From: Neoarius graeffei
Taxonomy: Eukaryota > Chordata > Actinopteri > Siluriformes > Ariidae
Length of the DNA stretch: 64,000 nucleotides
NCBI RefSeq assembly: GCF_027579695.1
Contig: NC_083583.1
Span: 23,271,099-23,335,098, forward strand
Direction of reading: 5' to 3'
In this document: positions 1-10,593 of the stretch, in pieces
Numbering within the stretch: position 1 is the first letter of the stretch
Layout of the letters: every line of letters starts with the position of its first letter
Program-made: the position numbers and the translations under genes
Notes under the pieces: model-generated
Told to the model about the DNA's origin: nothing
Database searches by the model: none
Seen by the model: the letters and a program-made list of their open reading frames with translations, nothing else

Positions 1-14
1 TCAGGAAGAAGGTT

Positions 15-260
15 TTACCTTTTTCTGAGAGAGGAGAAGAGGCAAAGAGAGAGGATTGGCTTTTTCCAGAAGAGGAGAAGAGGTGGAACGAGAGGGTTGA
101 TTTTTTTCTGAAAAAGGAGAAGAGGCGGAGCAAGAGGGTTGGCTTTTTCCGTAAAAGGAGACGAGGCAGAGAGAGTGGATTGTGCGCGTGAAGCCAGAGG
201 GTTGGGGGTTTTTTTCCGGAAGAGGAGACGAGGCGGAGAGAGTGGATTGTGCACATGAAA
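15..260. repeat. Purine-rich degenerate tandem repeat
   Basis: About five imperfect units of roughly 42 to 65 bp, each with a T-run, then GAGGAGAAGAGGCGGAG-like sequence, then AGAGGGTTGGC. The open frames across it are compositional. No coding function is visible. Confidence 0.75.
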
Positions 261-420
261 CAAAATCAAGCAGTCAAAGAAGAAACGACCCAGCAATGCT
301 CAAGCAAAAAGGAGAAGGTTGGAGGTTACTTTTGCTTGCAGTTGACAAGTCAAGAATCCCGAGGGATCCTGTACAATCATTATGGAAAAAATGAGAAAGG
401 GATATTTCCTCGCTTAGAGT

Positions 421-1078
421 AGGCTATAAATAGTATAATGCCCCAGATGGCAGGCTAATGTGGCCTACCGGCGCACTATCAAGTAATTGTTACCTATATC
501 CACTAGGGAGGGCGGTTTAATTATTCTTCAAAAGGGCTCTTATTTAGTATTACAACGAAAGTAGGAATTTATCATAACTACCAGGATAAATCGTTTGGGC
601 GTGAGTCTTGTTGAGGTCCGGGGTCACCGCGATCAGAGTTGGCCGAGTCGCCGTTCGATTCCGAGGCCGCACAGTCAAACCAGTGAGCCACATTCACTGA
701 TTACTTCGCAACGACCATAGGTTCATACATATATGGTTTCACCTCTTGATATTCAATTTGGAGAGTTCCTACTTCAAAATCACTACCGCTTTCAGACATT
801 TTGAACAACCTCTCACGACCACGTGTGCTTGGTTCGCAGGTAAACACAGAACTGCTCCCAGTCTGTTTGGCTTAAATGATGCCACGACGACAGTCCCCTG
901 GCGGTGAAAGTGCCCATAAGTGAGATGTAAATATCCTTCGGAAATTGGGGAAAACAGTATATTTTAACCGTTTTATTCAATTTTAGGGTGCAAATTAGAC
1001 ACTAGGAAGACTGAATTCACTTTTTGGGTCTTTCTTCTCGACAATAAAACTTGATATTCTACGTTTCACCTTCGACCA
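421..1078. other. Gene-free stretch
   Basis: No plausible exon or long ORF. There is a TATAAATA near 423 and a shortened tRNA-like A-box/B-box pair near 629-672, too close together for a tRNA. Probably old transposon sequence, but I cannot assign a family. Confidence 0.4.
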
Positions 1079-1118
1079 TTGCCTATGACCTTTAAGGTGG
1101 GAGGCGGGGTTCACTCTG

Positions 1119-1348
1119 CGCAGGTCACTAATCTATCACAGGGCTACACAGAGATAAACAGCTATCACACTCACATTCACACCTATGGAGGATTTAGAGT
1201 AGCCAGTTTACCTGATGCACATGTCTTTGGACTGTCAGAGGAAACCCACACAGACATGGGGAGAGTATGCAAGCTCCACACAGGTTCAAACCCAGACCCT
1301 TTTTGCTTTGAGGTGACAATGATAACCACTGCACCACCCTGCCGCCCC
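1119..1348 (-). mobile_element. Diverged tRNA-derived SINE copy
   Basis: An old minus-strand copy of the SINE family that recurs through the window. It keeps the CATGTCTTTGGACTGT and GAGGAAACCCACACAGACATG landmarks and the reversed tRNA-like head ending CCACCCTGCCGCCCC, but many positions differ and the 3' tail is lost. Far more diverged than the copies at 10818 or 54357. Confidence 0.7.
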
Positions 1349-1382
1349 TTACTCTAATCAGTTCACTCTTATTCTGTATGTA

Positions 1383-1538
1383 CAGTGGATACAAGTGTAC
1401 ACACCCCATTAAAATGATAAGTTTTGAAATTATATATCATGATCTCAGGTTTTTCTGATGTGTAAAAAAAAAAGATCATGATATATAATTTCAAAACTTA
1501 TCATTTTAATGGGGTGTGTACACTTTTTATATCTACTG
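1383..1538. mobile_element. Hairpin MITE of Tc1/mariner type, TA-flanked
   Basis: The two arms of about 65 bp are near-perfect inverted copies around a 25-30 bp loop. Both ends read CAGT-GATA- and are flanked by TA (1381-1382 and 1539-1540), the Tc1/mariner target duplication. The unit is almost only terminal repeat and would form a long RNA hairpin. No coding capacity. Confidence 0.8.
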
Positions 1539-1675
1539 TAAGAAGAATGAAGGAGTTTGTTGAGAGCACCAGTACATACATGGCTATTTTTTTCTCTTTG
1601 GTGAGGTTTTTTTTTTCTCCCTACTCACCTTTGTATTTTTAAATACCAAATCTAATTACTGAGGGAAAATAAGAT

Positions 1676-2196
1676 TGTCACAACCCAAAGGCCACGGAAA
1701 CAGATAGGACCCAATATGCAACTATAGGAAATGAGAGGAAACATACCTGAGTTGTTGATTTGTGAGACAGGCAGACAGGTGACAGGCGCAGCAGCACAAT
1801 ACAAGACCAATTTAGGAATATCCCGGAAGACGGTGTTCAGTCCCAAAAATTAGCAAGAAAAATTGTAAACCCAAAAACACAAAGTCCGAAGCCAAGACAT
1901 AATGAAAGGTCCCAATCCAAAAACGTAAACAAAGTCCGAAGCCAAAGTCACAAAATGGCAGGCAAAAATCGTAATCCAAAACCGGAAACAAAGTCAAGGA
2001 ACAGAGTGTGAGCGAAACAAAACGTATAGAGAGTATTTATCAGTGCTGCGTGAACCTTGGTGTGTTTATATGGGCTAAATGATAACAAACACATAGCAGG
2101 TGTGCTAATGCAGCGTGGGGAGAACTGGGAAAAATGCAAAGCGCAAAGGCGCAGATCAAGGTCTAGATTCTAGAAGTTCCGGGCTGGATTGTGACA
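1676..2196 (-). mobile_element. Candidate solo LTR
   Basis: The segment begins TGTCACAA and ends TTGTGACA, giving TG...CA ends with a short terminal inversion. Read on the minus strand it has a TATA-like box (CCATATAAACAC) and the AT/CT-rich texture of the gypsy LTRs further on. No internal retroelement sequence is attached. The flanking 5 bp (AAGAT and ATTGT) do not match, so the call is tentative. Confidence 0.45.
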
Positions 2197-2219
2197 ATTG
2201 TAGACTGTAAGACTGAACT

Positions 2220-2760
2220 TTTTTCTATCTTTATAATACATTGGGACAAATTACTCGATTCTGATTGGTCAATCAAGGAGGGCTTTTTTCCCTAACAAGG
2301 GGCCGTATTTCTGAAATGCTATTGGCTAGTTCATTGCTTGGTTACGGTTACAAAAATTAGCAAATTTTATCAACAAAATGGCTGACTTTGCTGACTCAGC
2401 AATGCCGCGTTTCGCTGTATTTGATGAAGAAATGATAAACCAATTGAAAGCTGCAAGCGAAAATGAAAATACCAAAAAAGTATGAATTTTTGCCTTTCCA
2501 TGTTTAAGAAAAGGGCCGCAGAAAGACAAATAAACAACTCTCTAGTGGCATATGAATGAAAGTATGAATTTGGCCCTATATATTATAAACAAGTAATCGT
2601 ATGGTTCCTCGTAAAATTAAGGATCAATTTCATTCATGATTTCAAAATTTCACGACTCGGGCAATTTTTGAAACTTCGAAATCACTCATGAAATTAATCC
2701 TTAATTTTACTCGGCCCCATATGATTACCTGTACTAATTCTGATTTATTCTACACTCAGT
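2220..2760. repeat. AT-rich repeat with internal inverted repeat
   Basis: Starts with a motif shared with 60068 (ACTCGATTCTGATTGGTC). The part at 2590-2731 is an imperfect hairpin: the arm beginning CAAGTAATCGTATGG is matched by the reverse complement of the arm ending CCCCATATGATTACCTG. Probably a MITE; no ORF of interest. Confidence 0.5.
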
Positions 2761-2861
2761 GTCATATTCATTGAAAAACACAATCAAAATAAGATCAAAT
2801 GTCTATAAAATATACACCCCTCAGATAAATCATGAAAGTGAAATAGAGAAAATATATCAAA

Positions 2862-3156
2862 CTCATCTCATCTCATCATCTCTAGCCGCTTTATCCTGTT
2901 CTACAGGGTCGCAGGCAAGCTGGAGCCTATCCCAGCTGACTACGGGCGAAAGGCGGGGTACACCCTGGACAAGTCGCCTGGTCATCACAGGGCTGACACA
3001 TAGACACAGACAACCATTCACACTCACATTCACACCTACGGTCAATTTAGAGTCACCAGTTAACCTAACCTGCATGTCTTTGGACTGTGGGGGAAACCGG
3101 AGCACCCGGAGGAAACCCACGCGGACATGGGGAGAACATGCAAACTCCGCACAGAT
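2862..3156 (-). mobile_element. SINE copy, 5'-truncated
   Basis: Minus-strand copy of the main SINE. The plus strand opens with the reversed tail (CATCTCATCTCATC...GCCGCTTTATCC) and runs to the middle of the element, where it stops before the tRNA-like head. Loss of the 5' end is typical of target-primed reverse transcription. ORFs across it are reading-frame accidents seen in every copy. Confidence 0.8.
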
Positions 3157-3390
3157 AGAGACACAGATATCCATACTCTGTTTTAACTGCAGATCTGGAC
3201 TGCATGATGTAGCATGAATATTGTATTTTATAGTGAAATGTGTGTGTGAGACCGCAGCATGGCAACTGAACTAAAACATCATTCTGACTAAATTCATCAT
3301 TGTCCTAAGTATTGTTCACAAATGTTCTTCACTTGAATCGTATTTTGTTCAGTCATGTATTTGTGTTACCTTCTTCACAGTGCCTGAAAC

Positions 3391-3682
3391 ATGTAAAGCA
3401 CTCAATCCTAGAAAATCTGCAGAGCCAGATGGTTTAGATACTTACTTCTTCAACCTTCCATCTTAAACCTGACTTCTTAAACCTCCTGCTGCTCAAAGAT
3501 GGAGAATCCTGTCATCTTAATAACTGTAGACCAATATTAAATCATCTGCTCTTGCCAAAACACTGGAACTTTTCATAAGTGAACCATTAAAGGAACATTT
3601 ATATAGTGAATACATGACTACATGAATACCAGTCTGGTTTCAGAAAATGCCAGAGCACAACTACTGCCGCTGTGAAAGTACA
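3391..3682 (+). pseudogene. Degenerate LINE reverse-transcriptase fragment
   Basis: Translations show scattered reverse-transcriptase landmarks of CR1/Rex1/L2-like LINEs: AL(N)PRKSAEPDGLD, then LLKDGES..LNNCRPI, then YQSGFRKCQSTTTAAVKV. These are N-terminal RT motifs in the correct order, split by stops and frameshifts. The fragment is cut on the right by the Tc1-like element at 3681. The exact clade cannot be decided by eye. Confidence 0.55.
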
Positions 3683-4377
3683 ACCCCAATTACAAAAAAA
3701 GTTGGGACGCTGTGTAAAACAAACAAAAACAGAATGTGAAAATTTGCAAATCACGGAAACCCTGTATTTCATTGAAAATAGTACAAAGACAACATATAAA
3801 ATGTTGACACTGAGAAATTTTCTTGTTTTTTGAAAAATATACACTCATTTTGAATTTGATGTCAGCAACACGATTCAGAAAAGTTGGGGCAGGAGTAACA
3901 AAAGACTGTAAAAGTTGTGTAATACTAAAAAAAACTAATTAGGTTAATTTACAACAGGTCAGTAAGATGACTGGGTATAAATAAAGCATCCCAGAAAGGC
4001 AGAATCTCTCAGAAGTAAAGATGGGGAGGGGTTCACCGCTCTGTGAAAGACTGCGTGGGCAAACAGTGCAACAATTTAAGAATAACGTTCCTCAATGTAA
4101 AACTGCAAAGAATTTGTGGATCACATCATCTATGGTATATAATATCATTAAAAGATTCAGAGAATCTGGAGAAATCTCTGTATGCAAGAGACAAGGCTGA
4201 AAACTGACACTGGATGCCTGTGATCTTCAAGCTCTTAGGAGACACTGCATTAAAAGCAGACACATGTTTGTCATGGAAATCACTGTATGGACTCAGGAAC
4301 ACTTTAGAAAATCATAATTTGTGAAAACAGTTCATTACTGCATCCACAAATGCAAGTTAAAACCATATATACACTAC
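3681..4377 (+). mobile_element. Tc1/mariner-like element, 5' half (continues near 6766)
   Basis: Begins with a TA followed by CAACCCCAATTAC-AAAAAAGTTGGGACGC, a terminal sequence frequent in fish genomes. The downstream part has a degenerate DNA-binding region (stretches such as LRGQTVQQF and the helix-turn-helix zone) with stops. It breaks off at about 4372 and the catalytic half reappears near 6766, so later DNA, including the TTAA-flanked element, was inserted into it. Confidence 0.6.
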
Positions 4378-4666
4378 TTAAAGGGCTGATGACACGTTTT
4401 TGACATCTTTGGCGATGTTTTATAACATAAAAAGTAATTCCCGATGATCCATATATTAATTCACGAAGGCGCCTATTTTACAAGTTATGATAAAAAACGC
4501 TGCTATTTGGGCAAATTTGACGGGGCTGCAGCACCCAGGAGACGAATGAGGAGGAGGAGCTATATGACGTCAGCGAAAGAATCTTCCTCCTAACTTACCA
4601 GTTTGTTGTTGATGCGACAGGTGTTCAGTTTATCATTATTAGTATTATATATATATATATATATAT

Positions 4667-5037
4667 CATCTCATTATCTCTAGCCACTTTATCCTTCTAC
4701 AGGGTCACAGGCAAGCTGGAGCCTATCCCAGCTGACTATGGGCGAAAGGTGGGGTACACCCTGGACAAGTCGCCAGGTCATCACAGGGCTGACACATAGA
4801 CACAGACAACCATTCACACTCACATTCACACCTACGGTCAATTTAGAGTCACCAGTTAACCTAACCTGCATGTCTTTGGACTGTGGGGGAAACCGGAGCA
4901 CCCGGAGGAAACCCACGCAGACACGGGGAGAACATGCAAACTCCACACAGAAAGGCCCTCGCCGGCCCCGGGGCTCGAACCCAGGACCTTCTTGCTGTGA
5001 GGCGACAGCGCTAACCACTACACCACCGTGCTGCCCC
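4667..5037 (-). mobile_element. SINE, near full length, inserted in (TA)n
   Basis: Complete minus-strand copy from the reversed tail to the reversed tRNA-like head (CCACTACACCACCGTGCTGCCCC). Both sides are (TA)n, so the target duplication merges with the microsatellite. An open frame runs from the SINE into the THAP ORF (4738-5433), but that is an accident of insertion. Confidence 0.9.
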
Positions 5038-5058
5038 ATATATATATATATAGTTATT

Positions 5059-5433
5059 ATGCCTTTGCGTTGTGTTGCCGGCTTTTGCTCCAAAACCCAC
5101 AAGGATGGGGTAAGTTTATTCAAGTTTCCCAGAGATCCCGAGCTGCATGCGAAGTGGGTGAAGCAAGTCAGGCGCACTTGTGACAAGTGGGAGCCCTCAC
5201 CAACATCCATCATGTGCTCTGAACAGTTTGATTTGGATTGTTTTGACACCCTTCCCAGCTTAAAAGAATCTCTTGGGTGTTCAGTTCAGCACAAACGTGT
5301 GTTGCTACCATCAGCAGTGCCTACAGTATTCCGGAGGGGGTCTACTAGTAGCTATGCCGGATCCAGCAGTCGCCTGGGACAAGGCGACTCCTCCAAAGAC
5401 AGTCCTCCTGTCAGAACATGTGTTGAGAAATGA
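5059..5433 (+). CDS. THAP-domain protein exon of a DNA transposon
   Basis: From the ATG at 5059 the frame gives about 125 residues. The first 90 are a THAP zinc-binding, DNA-binding domain: MPLRCVAGFC with the first Cys pair, the FKFP and W (HAKWV) landmarks, then W.PS..S..CSEQF, and the closing AVPTVF motif (THAP 'AVPTIF'). The last zinc ligand is normally His (CSEHF); here the codon gives Gln. In THAP proteins this domain binds short DNA sites, and in transposons it binds the element ends. The ORF lies inside the TTAA-flanked element and was probably an N-terminal exon. Host domestication is unlikely. Confidence 0.75.
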   Translation: MPLRCVAGFCSKTHKDGVSLFKFPRDPELHAKWVKQVRRTCDKWEPSPTSIMCSEQFDLDCFDTLPSLKESLGCSVQHKRVLLPSAVPTVFRRGSTSSYAGSSSRLGQGDSSKDSPPVRTCVEK

Positions 5434-6454
5434 CATAAGATAAAGGTACGGAGAGCTATAGAGTGCTCCGACATGATGCTAAAAATAGTAACCATGCGGT
5501 CTGCACAGCCATCTTGGAAGTGACTCGCTCCAGAGCGCTCATAGAGTACACATCATAGAGTACACATTCATGATAATCATAAATGTAATCATAAAGTCGG
5601 CGTGATATCAGTCATGTATTTGCTTGTGAAAGCTTGCGGCTTTCATGTAACTGCCGCCTAGCAACGAGAGGCAAAGGGTAAAGAGGGTAGGCTATCATAG
5701 ATTCTATTCGGAAGAGATCAATACATGATTGCTTAAAAATTAGGTATTTTAACAATTTGCATCTGTTTTGTGATTATCGTGACACTTGTGTGTTATATAG
5801 AACTGTATGTCTTATCAGCACATCGAGGGTCTTCCACCGGAGGCTTTAGCAAGTACTCGTAGCAACACTACACTTTACCCTTTGCCATGCGTTGTTAGGG
5901 AATGGTAGCAAGTACCCCGATGACCGACTTCAAGAATATGTAGAAAAAATTTAGAAATTATACTTTCCAAAAGTCATTTGAGCTTAGTGTATTGCATTTC
6001 CATTTATACTGTAGGTTCTTGCTGATGTTTTTGCGGAGTATGATGCAGCTGCTGAATCAGAAGCTGCAGAGTTTGTATGTACTAGTTGTGAACATTCACA
6101 TTATTATCAATCTCATTTATTTAAAATCAGATAAAATCATGCCATCATGATCACTGCTTAAAGTACCAGTATTTGATTGTTGAAGAGCTAGCACTAGAAA
6201 GTTCACCGGCGTTTTCATGCGCCATTTCCATTGAGTAGAACAGCCAGTGAACCGCAGCGTGTTCTTCCGCTGACGTCACAGCATGGCTGCGAGCCACGGA
6301 CCCAGTTTTCTTGCGCTGTGCAATTAAAAGTTGGATATTCGCGTAACAACAGCTTCTTTTCACGTAATTATAACAGAAATCTAACATGTTTGCCATGTTG
6401 TATAGTTTATTTAAGAAATTGCATAGAGTCATGTTCGTGTCATCAGATCTTTAA

Positions 6455-6765
6455 GGAAGGCCGTCTGTCTGTCTGTTCACCTATGCAAATCGACATGGCT
6501 GGACGCACATACTCCATACTTTGCACCTGGATTAGCGACACCCCAGAGGGGCCCAAGACAACATTTTCAATTTTCCAAACCATGGGATGAGTGTTAATCC
6601 AACACACTATTAATTTCGCATAGGCTACATGTTCACACTAACACACTGCATGCAGCCTTGGCGGGGAATCTTCTCCCTAACTCACCTTAGAGTTTCGATT
6701 GTATGGGACCTCGCAGAGCACCATTCAGAGGAAATCAGGTTCACAGGCAATAACTGCTAGTATAA
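6455..6765. other. Unassigned spacer inside the broken Tc1-like element
   Basis: About 310 bp between the right end of the TTAA element and the place where Tc1-like sequence resumes (CAATATCCAGAAACACC). I see no ORF, terminal repeat or known motif. It may be the remainder of another insertion that carried the TTAA element. Confidence 0.4.
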
Positions 6766-7160
6766 ACAATATCCAGAAACACCACCACCTCCTCTGGGCC
6801 TGAGCTCTTTTACAATGGACTGACACGAAGTGGAAAACTGTCCCGAGGTCTGACGAATCAAAAGTAGAAATTCTTTTTAGAAATCATGGATACCACGTCC
6901 ACCAGGCTAAAGAGGAGAGGGACCATCCGGCTTGGTATCAGTGCACAGTTCAAAAACCAGCATCTGTGATGGTATGAAGGTGCATTAGTGCACATGACAT
7001 GGGCAGCTTGTACATCTGGCAAGGCATCATTAATGCTGAACGATATACGCGTTTCAGAGCAATGTGCTGCCATCCAAACAAAATGTTTTTTGAGGGAAGG
7101 CCTTCCTTCTTTCAGCAAGGCAATGCCAAACCACTTTCTGCACATGTTGTCATGTTTGGC
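6766..7160 (+). pseudogene. Tc1-like transposase, catalytic half, decayed
   Basis: Fragments read W.LS.G..LFYNGLTRSGKLS..LTNQK-EIL-RNHG with the S/DE-type first catalytic region, later SVMV.RCISAHDMGSLYIWQGIINAERY, then QQGNAKPLSAH around the second catalytic aspartate, where GAC has become GGC (Gly). Stops and substitutions are many. Orientation and family match the 5' half at 3681-4377. Confidence 0.55.
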
Positions 7161-7220
7161 TATAAATATGTCATGTTTGGGAATAGGGTGTTTGTCTTCA
7201 AATTTTGGAAAGACGCACTC

Positions 7221-10200
7221 TCCCCTCCTAGAACTGCCACCTTATTGTGGTGGAGGGGTTTGTGTGCTTGAATGATCCTAGGAGCTATGTTGTCGGGGGC
7301 ATTATGCCCCTGTCAGGGTTTCCCAAGGCAGACAGGTCCTAGGTGACAGGCCAGACTAAGAGCAGTTCACCAAAACCCCTATGGAGAAAAATCTGAGGAC
7401 CGTGACGTCGCCCGGGATGACGCAGCCGGGGCCCCACCCTGGAGCCAGGCCCGGGGTTGGGGCTCGTATGCGAGCGCTTGGTGGCCGGGCCTTTGCCCAT
7501 GGGGCCCGGCCGGGCTCAGCCCGAAGAGGTGACGTGGGCCCGACCTCCTGTGGGTTCACCACCCACAGAGGTAGCAGTAGGGGACTGGTGCAATGTGGAT
7601 TGGGTGGCAGTCGAAGGCAGGGGCCTCGACGACCTGATCCCCGGACACAGCGGCTGGCTGTTGGGACATGGAATGTCACTTCGCTGGGGGGGAAAGAGCC
7701 TGAGCTTGTGCGGGAGGTTGAGAGGTACCGGCTAGAGATAGTCGGGCTCACCTCCACGCACAGCTTGGGCTCTGGAACCCAGCTCCTCGAGAGGGGCTGG
7801 ACTCTCCACTTCTCTGGAGTCGCCCGTGGTGAGCGGTGGCGGGCTGGTGTGGGCTTGCTTATAGCTCCCCAGCTCAGCCGCCATGTGTTGGAGTTTACCC
7901 CAGTGAACGAGAGGGTCGCCTCTCTGTGCCTTCAGATTGGGGAGATGGCTCTTGCTGTTGTTTGTGCCTACGGCCCAAATAGCAGTATAGAGTATCCGGC
8001 CTTCTTGGAGTCCCTGGGAGAGGTACTGAGGAGTGCTCAGACTGGGGACTCCATTGTGTTACTGGGGGACTTCAATGCTCACGTGGGAGATGACAGTGAC
8101 ACCTGGAGGGGCGTGGTTGGGAGGACCGGCCTCCCCGATCTGAACCCAAGTGGTGTTTTGTTATTGGACTTCTGTGCTAGTCACGGTTTGTCCATAACGA
8201 ACACCATGTTCGAGCATAGGGGTGTCCATAAGTGCACGTGGCACCAGGACACCTTAGGTCAGAGGTCAATGATAGACTTTGTAGTCGTTTCATCTGATCT
8301 CCGGCCCTATGTCTTGGACACTCGGGTGAAGAGAGGGGCTGAGCTGTCAACTGATCACCACCTGGTGGTGAGTTGGATCCACTGGCGGAGGAGGAAGCTG
8401 GACAGACCTGGCAGGCCCAAACGTATGGTGAGGGTCTGCTGGGAACGTCTGGCCGAGCACTCTGTTGGGGAGATCTTTAACTCCCACCTCCGGGAGAGCT
8501 TTTCCCAGCTTCCGAGGGAGGCGGGGGACATTGAGTCTGAGTGGACCATGTTCTCTACCTCCATTGTGGACGCAGCTGTTCGGAGCTGTGGCCGCAAGGT
8601 TTCCGGTGCCTGTCGTGGTGGCAATCCCCGAACCCGGTGGTGGACACCAGAAGTAAGGGATGCCGTCAAGCTGAAGAAGGAGTCCTATCGGGCCATGTTA
8701 ACCTCCAGGACTCCCGAGGCAGCTGACGGGTATCGGCAGGCCAGGCGTGCTGCAGCTCGGGCAGTTGCGGAGGCAAAGACTCGGAACTGGGAGGAGTTCG
8801 GGGAGGCCATGGAGAAGGACTATCGGTCGGCCTCGAAGAAATTCTGGCAAACCATCCGGCGCCTCAGGAGGGGGAAGCAGTATTCTGCCAACACTGTTTA
8901 CAGTGCGGGTGGGGAGCTGTTGACCTCGACTGGGGACATTGTCGGGCAGTGGAAGGAATACTTTGAGGATCTCCTCAATCCCACCGTCATGTCTTCCACT
9001 GAGGAGACTGAGGCTGATGACTCAGAGGTGGACTCGTCCATTACCCAAGCCGAAGTCACTGAGGTGGTTTGCAAGCTCCTCGGTGGCAAGGCACCGGGGG
9101 TGGATGAGATCCGCCCTGAGTATCTCAAGTCTCTGGATGTTGTGGGGCTGTCTTGGTTGACATGCCTCTGCAACATCGCGTGGCGGTCAGGGACAGTGCC
9201 TCTGGAGTGGCAGACTGGGGTGGTGGTCCCTCTTTTTAAGAAAGGGGACCGGAGAGTGTGCCCCAATTATAGGGGAATCACACTTCTCAGCCTCCCAGGG
9301 AAGGTTTACTCCAGGGTACTGGAGAGGAGAATTCGACCAATAGTCGAACCTCGGATCCAGGAGGAACAATGCGGTTTTCGTCCTGGTCGCGGAACACTGG
9401 ACCAGCTCTATACCCTTCATAGGGTGCTCGAGGGTTCATGGGAGTTTGCCCAACCAGTCCACATGTGCTTTGTGGATCTGGAGAAGGCATTCGACCGTGT
9501 CCCCCGTAGTATTCTGTGGGGGGTGCTTCGGGAGTATGGGGTTCGGGGCTCTTTGCTAAGGGCTGTCCGGTCCCTGTACGAACGGAGCAGGAGTCTGGTT
9601 CGCATTGCTGGCAGTAAGTCAGACCTGTTCCCAGTGCATGTTGGACTCCGGCAGGGCTGCCCTTTGTCACCGGTTCTGTTCATAATTTTTATGGACAGAA
9701 TTTCTAGGCGCAGCCAGGGGCTAGAAGGAATCCTGTTTGGGAACCACAGGATTTCATCTCTGCTTTTTGCGGATGATGTTGTCCTGTTGGCTTCTTCAAA
9801 CCAGGACCTTCAGCATGCACTGGGGCGGTTTGCAGTCGAGTGTGAAGCGGCTGGGATGAGAATCAGCACCTCCAAGTCCGAGGCCATGGTTCTCGACCGG
9901 AAAAGGGTGGCTTGCCCTCTCCAGGTTGGTGGAGAAGTTCTGCCTCAAGTGGAGGAGTTTAAGTATCTCGGGATCTTGTTCACGAGTGAGGGAAGGATGG
10001 AGCGTGAGATCGACAGGCGGATCGGTGCAGCCTCCGCAGTGATGCGGTCGCTTTACCGGTCCGTCGTGGTGAAGAAGGAGCTGAGCCAAAAGGCGAAGCT
10101 CTCAATTTACCGGTCGATCTACGTTCCGACTCTCACCTATGGTCATGAGCTTTGGGTAATGACCGAAAGGACAAGATCGCGGATACAAGCGGCCGAAATG

Positions 10201-10583
10201 AGTTTCCTTCGCAGGGTGGCTGGGCGCTCCCTTAGAGATAGGGTGAGAAGCACAGTCACTCGGGAGGAGCTCGGAGTAGAGCCGCTGCTGCTCCACATCG
10301 AGAGGAATCAGCTGAGGTGGCTCGGGCATCTTTTTCGGATGCCTCCTGGACGCCTCCCTGGGGAGGTGTTCCAGGCATGTCCCCCCAGGAGGAGGCCCCG
10401 GGGAAGACCCAGGACACGCTGGAGGGACTATGTCTCTCGGCTGGCCTGGGAACGCCTCGGTGCTCTTCCCGAGGAGCTGGCCGAGGTGTCTGGGGAAAGG
10501 GAAGTTTGGGCTTCCCTGCTTAGACTGCTGCCTCCGCGACCCGGTCCCGGATAAAGCGGAAGAAGACGAGACAAGACGAGACG
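7221..10583 (+). mobile_element. Full-length RTE-type (Rex3-like) LINE
   Basis: A complete non-LTR element bounded by a 10-bp target duplication, AGACGCACTC (7211-7220 and 10584-10593). The 160-bp 5' UTR precedes one ORF of 1057 codons. The 3' end is GGATAAAGCGGAAGAAGACG followed by short (ACGAG)-like repeats rather than poly(A), as in RTE elements. Its terminal motif GCGACC...GGATAAAGCGG also ends the SINEs in this window. Inserted in the remains of a Tc1-like element. With an open ORF and clear duplication it looks recent. Confidence 0.9.
7381..10554 (+). CDS. RTE LINE ORF: AP-like endonuclease plus reverse transcriptase
   Basis: 1057 codons from the ATG at 7381 to the stop at 10552-10554, no interruption. 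Residues about 90-340 are an APE-type endonuclease: [20 protein letters not shown], the W/ID region [13 protein letters not shown] and [10 protein letters not shown]. The middle is the reverse transcriptase: [54 protein letters not shown] and the catalytic FADDVVLL. The C-terminus has the RTE-type W-L-GH..R region. The enzyme nicks target DNA and copies RNA by target-primed reverse transcription. Odd point: the site where the endonuclease usually has an acidic residue (GL-E-TH) reads GLTSTHS. Whether the 80-residue N-terminal extension is real or the start lies further in is open. Confidence 0.9.
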   Translation: MEKNLRTVTSPGMTQPGPHPGARPGVGARMRALGGRAFAHGARPGSARRGDVGPTSCGFTTHRGSSRGLVQCGLGGSRRQGPRRPDPRTQRLAVGTWNVTSLGGKEPELVREVERYRLEIVGLTSTHSLGSGTQLLERGWTLHFSGVARGERWRAGVGLLIAPQLSRHVLEFTPVNERVASLCLQIGEMALAVVCAYGPNSSIEYPAFLESLGEVLRSAQTGDSIVLLGDFNAHVGDDSDTWRGVVGRTGLPDLNPSGVLLLDFCASHGLSITNTMFEHRGVHKCTWHQDTLGQRSMIDFVVVSSDLRPYVLDTRVKRGAELSTDHHLVVSWIHWRRRKLDRPGRPKRMVRVCWERLAEHSVGEIFNSHLRESFSQLPREAGDIESEWTMFSTSIVDAAVRSCGRKVSGACRGGNPRTRWWTPEVRDAVKLKKESYRAMLTSRTPEAADGYRQARRAAARAVAEAKTRNWEEFGEAMEKDYRSASKKFWQTIRRLRRGKQYSANTVYSAGGELLTSTGDIVGQWKEYFEDLLNPTVMSSTEETEADDSEVDSSITQAEVTEVVCKLLGGKAPGVDEIRPEYLKSLDVVGLSWLTCLCNIAWRSGTVPLEWQTGVVVPLFKKGDRRVCPNYRGITLLSLPGKVYSRVLERRIRPIVEPRIQEEQCGFRPGRGTLDQLYTLHRVLEGSWEFAQPVHMCFVDLEKAFDRVPRSILWGVLREYGVRGSLLRAVRSLYERSRSLVRIAGSKSDLFPVHVGLRQGCPLSPVLFIIFMDRISRRSQGLEGILFGNHRISSLLFADDVVLLASSNQDLQHALGRFAVECEAAGMRISTSKSEAMVLDRKRVACPLQVGGEVLPQVEEFKYLGILFTSEGRMEREIDRRIGAASAVMRSLYRSVVVKKELSQKAKLSIYRSIYVPTLTYGHELWVMTERTRSRIQAAEMSFLRRVAGRSLRDRVRSTVTREELGVEPLLLHIERNQLRWLGHLFRMPPGRLPGEVFQACPPRRRPRGRPRTRWRDYVSRLAWERLGALPEELAEVSGEREVWASLLRLLPPRPGPG

Positions 10584-10593
10584 AGACGCACTC

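Larger units (their letters stand above)
4382..6450 (+). mobile_element. TTAA-flanked, THAP-encoding DNA transposon (Kolobok-like), nonautonomous
   Basis: TTAA lies on both sides (4378-4381 and 6451-6454). The inverted ends are AGGGCTGATGACACG on the left and AGATCTGATGACACG on the right, 13 of 15 identical. TTAA duplication with a THAP-domain ORF is the known signature of Kolobok transposons; piggyBac also uses TTAA but usually starts CCC. Inside are a THAP exon (5059-5433), a SINE inserted in a TA-repeat (4667-5037) and a possible small exon near 6016-6075. No DDE transposase core is visible. Confidence 0.7.

Noticed and set aside
629-672. tRNA-like motif (TGGCCGAGTCG and GTTCGATTCC)
   Set aside because: The A-like and B-like boxes are only a few bases apart and no arms can be paired, so it is not a tRNA gene.
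4738-5433. 231-codon ORF joining SINE and THAP domain
   Set aside because: The first 100 codons are antisense SINE, found open in every copy. The THAP start is at 5059. The fusion is an accident of the insertion, unless transcripts show otherwise.
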